From Actinomycetota bacterium (GTDB taxonomy: Bacteria > Actinomycetota > Thermoleophilia > Gaiellales > Gaiellaceae), in the NCBI GenBank assembly GCA_003170995.1, contig PMXT01000030.1, positions 1 to 11,413 of the forward strand: 11,413 bases of DNA. Direction: 5' to 3'. The translations under genes were made by a program, and so were the position numbers. Each line of letters opens with the position of its first letter. The first letter of the stretch is position 1. Shown piece by piece: positions 7,434 to 11,413 of this stretch. Below the pieces are notes generated by a model. It was not told the DNA's origin. It saw only the letters and a list, made by a program, of their open reading frames with translations, and searched no databases.

Positions 7434-7505
7434 GCGCCTGTAGCTCAGCGGAAGAGCGGCGGCCTTCTAAGCCGCGGGTCGGGGGTTCGAATCCCTCCAG
7501 GCGCG
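7434..7505 (+). tRNA. tRNA-Arg (anticodon TCT)
   Basis: 72-nt cloverleaf. The acceptor is GCGCCTG/CAGGCGC, the D-arm GCTC/GAGC, and the anticodon arm GCGGC-CTTCTAA-GCCGC with TCT (reads AGA). The T-arm is GGGGG-TTCGAAT-CCCTC with one G-U pair, and the discriminator is G. No CCA is encoded. A truncated structured repeat begins 2 nt later. Confidence 0.97.
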
Positions 7506-7507
7506 TT

Positions 7508-7547
7508 TCTCGCTTTCTCGGTCGGCAGCTCCTTTCGGCCGGACGTG
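7508..7547 (+). repeat. tRNA-abutting structured repeat, copy B (truncated)
   Basis: Begins with the exact 13-nt terminus TCTCGCTTTCTCG (7508-7520). The degraded first hairpin follows (GTCGGCAGCTCC, CGGCCGGACGTGGAG). The rest of the element is missing, and the promoter of tRNA-His follows. Confidence 0.75.
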
Positions 7548-7570
7548 GAGATCGAGCGGTATAGCCCCGC

Positions 7571-7576
7571 TAGACT
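7571..7576 (+). promoter_or_regulatory. Candidate -10 box of tRNA-His
   Basis: TAGACT lies 11 nt before the mature 5' end (G-1) of the tRNA and fits the shared TANNCT pattern. Confidence 0.45.
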
Positions 7577-7587
7577 GTTTGGAGCGC

Positions 7588-7661
7588 GGTGGCCGTAGCT
7601 CAGTTGGTAGAGCCCCGGGTTGTGGTCCCGGTGGTCGTGGGTTCGAACCCCATCGGTCACC
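7588..7661 (+). tRNA. tRNA-His (anticodon GTG)
   Basis: Cloverleaf with acceptor GTGGCCG/CGGTCAC, D-arm GCTC/GAGC, anticodon arm CCGGG-TTGTGGT-CCCGG with GTG, and T-arm GTGGG-TTCGAAC-CCCAT. The histidine-specific extra G-1 (7588) is encoded opposite C73 (7661). No CCA is encoded; repeat copy C follows at once. Confidence 0.97.
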
Positions 7662-7815
7662 CCTCGCTTTCTCGGCCGGCGACTCCTACCGGCCGGGCGT
7701 GACCGGCCTTCAGAGCTGCCTGACGTCGCTGGCTGCGCGCCGCTCTACGGGGCCGTGCTGTGCGCACTGTCCCCTCCGGCGTCGCACAACCACCGACGCC
7801 CCGAGTAAGCGAGAG
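7662..7815 (+). repeat. tRNA-abutting structured repeat, copy C (near complete)
   Basis: Starts directly after the tRNA-His discriminator with CCTCGCTTTCTCG and ends with the inverted form CGAGTAAGCGAGAG (7802-7815). It contains the shared core CGGGGCCGTGCT...GCACTGTCCCCTCCGG. The first hairpin is more degraded than in copy D. Confidence 0.85.
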
Positions 7816-7840
7816 CGATTCTCGTTGTACGGCTCTTCGA

Positions 7841-7864
7841 CCGGCGACTCCTACCGGCCGGGCG
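7841..7864 (+). repeat. 24-nt exact duplicate of part of copy C
   Basis: Identical to 7676-7699 (starts CCGGCGACTCC, ends CGGCCGGGCG). It stands 26 nt after the distal end of copy C and looks like a second, mostly lost copy in the same orientation. Confidence 0.75.
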
Positions 7865-7929
7865 CGGAACTCTTCCGGGGATGATCACCCGCCGACTGAG
7901 CCGTCGGCACGGTGGCTACTCGCCCGCTT

Positions 7930-7957
7930 GGAGTCCGATCGGCCACAGGCCGACTCC
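7930..7957. terminator. Strong hairpin after the CAP-domain gene
   Basis: GGAGT...CGGCC-ACA-GGCCG-ACTCC is a 10-bp stem with one 5-nt bulge. It sits about 40 nt beyond the stop of the minus-strand CAP-domain gene, where a terminator would be expected. There is no U-run, so the mechanism is unclear. Confidence 0.4.
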
Positions 7958-7997
7958 TGGCGCAAAGGCCGGATTATCGGCGCCTATCCGACCGGTG

Positions 7998-8543
7998 CTA
8001 GCGGCGGACGCCGAAGTCGGCCGTCACGATCGTCGCAGCCCGATCCTGGTAAGGGCCAGACGCGCTCGACGAATGAACGGCGGAAAGACCAATCTCACGC
8101 CACTGCGAGCTGAGTAGGTTGGCACGGTGGGGCGGACTATTCATCCACATCTTCACGGCTTGTTTGGCAATCAGGCTGGGCGACGCCCAAACGATATTCT
8201 CCCCGACCGCCCAGTAGCGATGCCCGCTTGCCGAGTAGTAGAGCTTGATCCGTTTCCAGAACGCAGATCCGTCGGCCGACTCGTGGGCGAAGAATCCATC
8301 CGTTGCCATCGAAAGCGAGTGATTCGCCGCCGCTTTGGTGAGAGCGGAAGACCGCACCAGGGGCTTCAAGCCATGTTGCGCGCGAACGCGATTCACTTCA
8401 CGCAAGACCTGAGTGTTCAGGCTCGAAACGGAGGCCACTCGGGCGCGAGAAGATGCGGGGTCTGCCACCGGGACGACGAGCAGACATAGCAGCACCACGC
8501 CGAGAGCGCAGGCAGCAACTCGTCCCTTTCTCCGGAACACCAC
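7998..8543 (-). CDS. Secreted CAP/SCP-domain protein
   Basis: Small exported protein of the CAP (SCP/PR-1-like) superfamily. Bacterial members are common but mostly without known function. It has 181 residues. The N-terminus is a signal peptide: RRKGR, then the hydrophobic core VAACALGVVLLCLLVVPVA (9-27), with likely cleavage near DPASSRA. Cys20 does not sit in a good lipobox, so it is probably not a lipoprotein. The CAP domain spans about 43-178: LNTQVLREVNRVRAQHGL, HSLSMATDGFFAHES, GENIVWA and MNSPPHRANLLSSQWREIGLS. The usual cavity residues are present as His87, Glu115, His139 and Glu150. Two GTG codons in tandem (8538-8543) could start it; the ribosome site is weak. It follows the AI-2E family gene by 99 nt on the same strand. 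Confidence 0.9.
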   Translation of the reverse strand: MVFRRKGRVAACALGVVLLCLLVVPVADPASSRARVASVSSLNTQVLREVNRVRAQHGLKPLVRSSALTKAAANHSLSMATDGFFAHESADGSAFWKRIKLYYSASGHRYWAVGENIVWASPSLIAKQAVKMWMNSPPHRANLLSSQWREIGLSAVHSSSASGPYQDRAATIVTADFGVRR

Positions 8544-8642
8544 GAACGCAGGATCGTCCTCGCGGCAGCTATTTCTTATCCTCCGAAGGGAGGAAAGGGC
8601 TCCCCAAAAAGGGTATTCCTGCGAACGCCGTCCAGCCGCGGA

Positions 8643-9761
8643 TCAGCCGCCTGGCCGAGCGGGCGCCGGTTCGTCGGTGTCAAGACGACCCACGACAGTT
8701 GCACCAGCGCTGCGGTTCCGCAGGAGATCTCTCAAGATGATCTGGATCCCCCCGGCCACGGGAATAGCGGCCAGAGCTCCGACGATGCCCCCGAGCTTCG
8801 CCCCGATCAGTACCGCGATCAAAACAGCGAGCGGCGAGAGCTGCACGGTCTTACCGTAGATGAGAGGTTGCAGCAGCTGGTTCTCGACTTGCTGGTAGAC
8901 GATGAAGTAGACGAGCACAATCACGCCCACCCAGGTTCCGGTAGTGAATGCGACTCCGGTGATGATGACCGCAGCCACGGTGGCGCCTGCGAGCGGGACG
9001 AGATCGAGTAGAGCAACGAGCAGCCCGAGCGCGACAACATAGGGAACGCCGAGAATGGCGAGCACGATCGCCGTCAGCGTGCCGGCGATCAGACTGATCA
9101 GGATGTTCCCGGCCACATAGCCGCCGACGGTGTGATAGACGTCGCGCCCGACCGCTCGCCAGCGCTGCGCGCTTTTCTTCGGCAGAAGTGCGAGGAAGCG
9201 CTCGATCCAGGTCGGGCCCTCGAGCAGCATGAAGAGAGTCATGAAGGCGATCGTAATGGTCGCGGCGACGACCGAGATCACCCCGCGTGTCAGCGACAGC
9301 GCAACATTGGAGACGCCGATCACCTTACCGGCGCTGTTGTCTTTGATCGCCTTCTCGACCTTCTCGACAACGTGGTAGTCGCGTTCGAGGAAACCGAGGC
9401 GACCTTTGCCGTTCGTGAGATCTCTGACATATCCAGGGACGGCGTTGATGAACTTGCCGATCTGATCGACGAGTATCGGGACAAAGACCGCCGCAAGACC
9501 CACCAGGGCGATGAGCACAGCGCCGAACGCAATGGACACGGCAAGGCCTCGCCGGCGCACGCCACGGCGTTGCAGCCATTCGACGAGGGGATTGATAGCC
9601 AACGCCAGGAAGAGCGCGATGAAGATCCAGACGATCACCTGCCCCGCCAGGAGAACGATCTGGAGCCCGATCGCAAAGGCGAGCACAATCGCGACCACAA
9701 GCGTGATCGAACGAGGGCGTATGTGGATCACTCGTTCTGCCGGCAATGTCGGGAAAAGCAT
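8643..9761 (-). CDS. AI-2E family (PerM/TqsA-like) membrane transporter
   Basis: Polytopic inner-membrane protein of the AI-2 exporter superfamily. Family members export small solutes, autoinducer-2 or Na+; the substrate here is not known. It has 372 residues, normal for the family. Hydrophobic segments lie near 19-58, 72-96, 158-182, 215-237, 240-272, 276-292 and 311-345, with a soluble loop at about 98-155. Family hallmarks are LLDLVPLAGATVAAVI (251-266), YQQVENQLLQPLIYGKTVQLSP (289-310) and GGIVGALAAIPVAGGI (324-339). The C-terminal tail is Pro/Ala-rich. The start is uncertain: ATG at 9761 has no ribosome site, and GTG at codon 11 would give a more typical short N-terminus. It is the likely first gene ahead of the CAP-domain gene and is divergent from tRNA-Gly. 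Confidence 0.9.
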   Translation of the reverse strand: MLFPTLPAERVIHIRPRSITLVVAIVLAFAIGLQIVLLAGQVIVWIFIALFLALAINPLVEWLQRRGVRRRGLAVSIAFGAVLIALVGLAAVFVPILVDQIGKFINAVPGYVRDLTNGKGRLGFLERDYHVVEKVEKAIKDNSAGKVIGVSNVALSLTRGVISVVAATITIAFMTLFMLLEGPTWIERFLALLPKKSAQRWRAVGRDVYHTVGGYVAGNILISLIAGTLTAIVLAILGVPYVVALGLLVALLDLVPLAGATVAAVIITGVAFTTGTWVGVIVLVYFIVYQQVENQLLQPLIYGKTVQLSPLAVLIAVLIGAKLGGIVGALAAIPVAGGIQIILRDLLRNRSAGATVVGRLDTDEPAPARPGG

Positions 9762-9830
9762 CGCGGCCAGGTCGGACGAAGTAACGAGCGGAAGAAAGGC
9801 CGAATAGCAGCCGGGCTACATCACGGGCGC

Positions 9831-9836
9831 TAGGCT
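9831..9836 (+). promoter_or_regulatory. Candidate -10 box of tRNA-Gly
   Basis: TAGGCT lies 10 nt before the tRNA and fits the shared TANNCT pattern. No TTGACA-like -35 is visible. Confidence 0.45.
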
Positions 9837-9846
9837 AAGCGTGCGC

Positions 9847-9917
9847 GCGGGTGTAGCTCAAGGGTAGAGCTCCAGCCTTCCAAGCTGGCTATACGGGTTC
9901 GATTCCCGTCACCCGCT
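9847..9917 (+). tRNA. tRNA-Gly (anticodon TCC)
   Basis: 71-nt cloverleaf. The acceptor is GCGGGTG/CACCCGC, the D-arm GCTC/GAGC, the anticodon arm CCAGC-CTTCCAA-GCTGG with TCC (reads GGA), and the T-arm ACGGG-TTCGATT-CCCGT. The discriminator is T. No CCA is encoded; the repeat begins with the very next base. Confidence 0.97.
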
Positions 9918-10073
9918 TCTCGCTTTCTCGGCCGGCGGCTCCGTGCGGCCAGGCGCGACTGGCCTTCCGGAGCCGCCTGACGCCGCTGACCGCACTTCGC
10001 TCTCCGGGGCCGTGCTAAAAGCACTGTCCCCTCCGGCGAAGCACACTCAGCGGCGTCCCGATAACGCGAGAGG
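9918..10073 (+). repeat. tRNA-abutting structured repeat, copy D (best preserved)
   Basis: Reference copy, about 156 bp. The terminus TCTCGCTTTCTCG is at 9918-9930, with the inverted terminus CGATAACGCGAGA at 10060-10072. Hairpin 1 pairs GGCGGCTCCG (9934-9943) with CGGAGCCGCC (9968-9977) and encloses GGCCAG/CTGGCC. Hairpin 2 pairs GACGCCGCTGA (9979-9989) exactly with TCAGCGGCGTC (10047-10057). It encloses CTTCGC/GCGAAG, then CCGGGG/CCCC and GTGCT/AGCAC around a short A-rich loop. The whole element can fold as one branched cruciform. It has no credible coding content. Confidence 0.9.
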
Positions 10074-10290
10074 CAATTCGTTTGAGTCGATCTCAAAGCA
10101 GGCGATCCCTCATGCCTCCTCGACGCCTCCGAGCTCGTCCTTGACAGACAGCCGGCTTTCATAGAGACACCGCTGGCAGCACGATAATGCGAGGGCGATC
10201 TGGCGCGGATCCGACTGGGTTTTCACCACCGGGAAACACGAGATACGGTCGGCGTTCCTGTCGGGCGACGAGTTGCGCTCAGTAGCCGGC
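10074..10290. other. Intergenic stretch without a recognised gene
   Basis: Lies between repeat copy D and the convergent end of the next minus-strand gene. Only a small inverted repeat, TTTGAG-TCGAT-CTCAAA (10080-10096), is seen, and no convincing terminator. Confidence 0.4.
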
Positions 10291-10881
10291 TCAGAAGAGT
10301 CGGAAGGGACTGATAACGCCGGCGTCGGCAGCCTCGTTCCAGGCCACCTCGCCGCCCGGTTCTACCTCGCCGTGGACGCGGTTGGCGAGCGCTTCGGCGT
10401 CCTCGCGAGTCTCCGCCCCGACGATCAGGTAGCGCCAGCGCCGCACCGGGCGGTAGCCCTCGCTCTCGAGGCGCTCGGCCAGCGCGATCGCCTCGCGGTG
10501 AGAGTTGCAACCGACCCGCACCTCCCAGGGAGCCCAGCCATGCTCGACCGCTTCTTCTTCCCAGGTCTCGTCCTTCGGCTCGTCGTCCCAGCGCTCTTCT
10601 TTCTCGAGCCAGCGCTCGACCAGGCTCACCTTGGCAGCGAAACCGTCGCGGCGAAGCTCGGCCTCAATCACTGCGTGCGCGTGCTCGGCCTGGATCTTCG
10701 TCGAGGCGTAGACGAAAAGCTCGTTGTCGTCGCGAGAAACAGCCAGGCGGTCTCCGGCGAGCGCCTTCGCAAGCTCCTTGGCCTCATCGCCAAGACCGCC
10801 GGTGAGGCGTTCGAAGAAGTCTGCGCCCTGATCGCCATCCTGCTCGAGTTCTACGCGAATTCGCCAGTCGTCGTTCGACAT
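10291..10881 (-). CDS. Acidic hypothetical protein, two-part
   Basis: I do not assign a family or function. From ATG at 10879-10881 it has 196 residues, starting MSNDDWRIRVELEQ; a TTG at 10914 would add 11. The first part (about 5-95) mixes beta strands and helices (WRIRVELEQ, ELFVYAST, HAHAVIEAELRRDGF). A charged linker rich in Glu/Asp/Trp follows (about 92-116). The second part (about 120-196) begins WEVRVGCNSHREAIALAERL, then SEGYRPVRRWRYLIVGA and EDAEALANRVHGE. The strand-helix-strand pattern seems to occur twice and resembles ferredoxin-like or SPOR-like pairs, but this is only a visual impression. No signal peptide or membrane helix is visible, so it is probably cytoplasmic. Codon use is GC-rich and regular, supporting a real gene. 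Neither start has a good ribosome site. Confidence 0.8.
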   Translation of the reverse strand: MSNDDWRIRVELEQDGDQGADFFERLTGGLGDEAKELAKALAGDRLAVSRDDNELFVYASTKIQAEHAHAVIEAELRRDGFAAKVSLVERWLEKEERWDDEPKDETWEEEAVEHGWAPWEVRVGCNSHREAIALAERLESEGYRPVRRWRYLIVGAETREDAEALANRVHGEVEPGGEVAWNEAADAGVISPFRLF

Positions 10882-10914
10882 CGAGAGCAGCATAACCACT
10901 TGGGCCAGATTCAA

Positions 10915-11190
10915 GCCCTCCGAATAGGGCTGGCGCCGTGTGGATCGTGTGACCTAGAGGTGTCTCGCCCGCGGCCGGTGTGCGCGGCTGCGGCTCACTC
11001 AAGGCCGTCCCCAACGCTCGAAAGGACCCCGACCACACCTCCGGCCAACTCGCCCCGCTTCTCGGATTACGCGACGAGCACGCGTCGCAGATGCGGCTCA
11101 TCGTCTACTTCCCCCCGCCGCGAAAAGTTTTCGCCGGCTTTGCCGGCCGGGAGGATTCGTCGGCTCAGCCCGAACACAACCGATTCGCCC
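10915..11190. other. Intergenic stretch with two hairpins, no confident gene
   Basis: GCGAAAA-G-TTTTCGC at 11120-11134 and CCGG-CTTTG-CCGG at 11134-11146 are adjacent palindromes. A minus-strand frame from ATG at 11101 (MSRICDACSSRNPRSG, after a purine-rich site) has a CxxC but runs into the next gene in another frame. I do not call it. Confidence 0.4.
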
Positions 11191-11247
11191 TCTCGCTTTC
11201 TCGGCCGGCGGCTCCGTAGGCCGGTCGCGCCCGGCCGGCAGGAGCCC
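11191..11247 (+). repeat. Structured repeat, copy E (5' part only, no tRNA in front)
   Basis: Exact terminus TCTCGCTTTCTCG at 11191-11203, then the first hairpin GGCCGGCGGCTCCGTAGG...CCGGCCGGCAGGAGCC. The remainder is missing. Unlike copies A-D it has no tRNA gene before it. Confidence 0.75.
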
Positions 11248-11280
11248 GCGCCGGAAAAGGCTCGATCAAAAGGAAGCGCC

Positions 11281-11413
11281 TCTCGCTTTCTCGGGGCGCC
11301 GCTGAGAGTGCTTCGCCGGAGGGGACAGTGCTTCAGCACGGCCCCGGAGAGCGAAGTGCGCTCAGCGGCGTCAGGCGGCTCCGGGAGGCCGGGCTCCTCG
11401 GCCGCACGGAGCC
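11281..11413 (-). repeat. Structured repeat, copy F (reverse orientation, runs off the window)
   Basis: Starts with the distal terminus TCTCGCTTTCTCG (11281-11293). The conserved core follows in the same order as copy A: GCCGCTGAGAG, GGGGACAGTGCTTCAGCAC, GGCCCCGGAGAGCGAAG, GCGCTCAGCGGCG, then the first hairpin up to the window end. The tRNA-proximal terminus lies about 20 nt beyond the edge. Confidence 0.85.

Noticed and set aside
7579..7884. Plus-strand open frame of 101 codons over tRNA-His and repeat copy C
   Set aside because: It is a translation of the tRNA gene and the repeat; the peptide (SSVGRAPGCGPGGRGFEPH) is a well-known spurious tRNA product.
10141..10166. TTGACA at 10141-10146 with ATAGAG as a promoter
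   Set aside because: The spacer is only about 14 nt and no gene follows on the plus strand.
10784..11101. Minus-strand frame starting MSRICDACSSRNPRSG with a CxxC and a purine-rich upstream site
   Set aside because: It overlaps the better-supported gene at 10291-10881 in another frame, and after about 20 residues it has no protein-like pattern.
3618..11413. The TCTCGCTTTCTCG repeats as a CRISPR array
   Set aside because: Copies are dispersed, occur in both orientations, are about 155 bp long and have no regular spacers or cas genes.

Overview
The window looks like a chromosomal segment from a high-GC actinobacterium. A deep-branching soil lineage such as class Thermoleophilia is my best guess. 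The reasons are the GC-rich codons, the gene order tig-clpP-clpX, frequent GTG/TTG starts, an ECF sigma factor paired with a single-pass membrane protein, and tRNA genes without an encoded CCA. The lineage is an inference, because no marker gene here fixes it.

Layout. Positions 1-3099 (minus strand) hold a protein quality-control operon: trigger factor (tig), the ClpP protease and the ClpX unfoldase. ClpX is cut by the left edge of the window, and tig and clpP overlap by ATGA. Trigger factor handles nascent chains at the ribosome; ClpXP unfolds and degrades tagged or damaged proteins. Positions 3100-4970 hold a possible 50-codon ORF, tRNA-Arg(TCG), a DUF4389-type membrane protein and tRNA-Leu(TAG). 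Positions 4849-5889 are non-coding and rich in palindromes. They include a 166-bp element with 21-bp terminal inverted repeats and a decayed tRNA-Arg 3' half. Positions 5890-7196 encode an ECF sigma factor and a translationally coupled membrane protein that is probably its regulator. Positions 7434-7661 hold tRNA-Arg(TCT) and tRNA-His(GTG). Positions 7998-9761 (minus) encode an AI-2E family (PerM-like) membrane protein and a secreted CAP/SCP-domain protein. tRNA-Gly(TCC) follows at 9847, and then a minus-strand gene for an acidic conserved-looking protein of unknown function (10291-10881).

The most unusual feature is a family of about 155-bp, highly structured repeats with roughly 13-bp inverted termini (TCTCGCTTTCTCG). 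Near-complete copies lie immediately 3' of tRNA-Arg(TCG), tRNA-His and tRNA-Gly. A truncated copy follows tRNA-Arg(TCT). Further pieces lie at 7841-7864, 11191-11247 and 11281-11413. In every case that can be checked, the same end of the repeat faces the tRNA, 0 to 2 nt after the discriminator base. Only tRNA-Leu lacks it, and a perfect 26-bp palindrome sits there instead. This fits either a small non-autonomous mobile element that targets tRNA 3' ends or a lineage-specific tRNA 3'-trailer structure.
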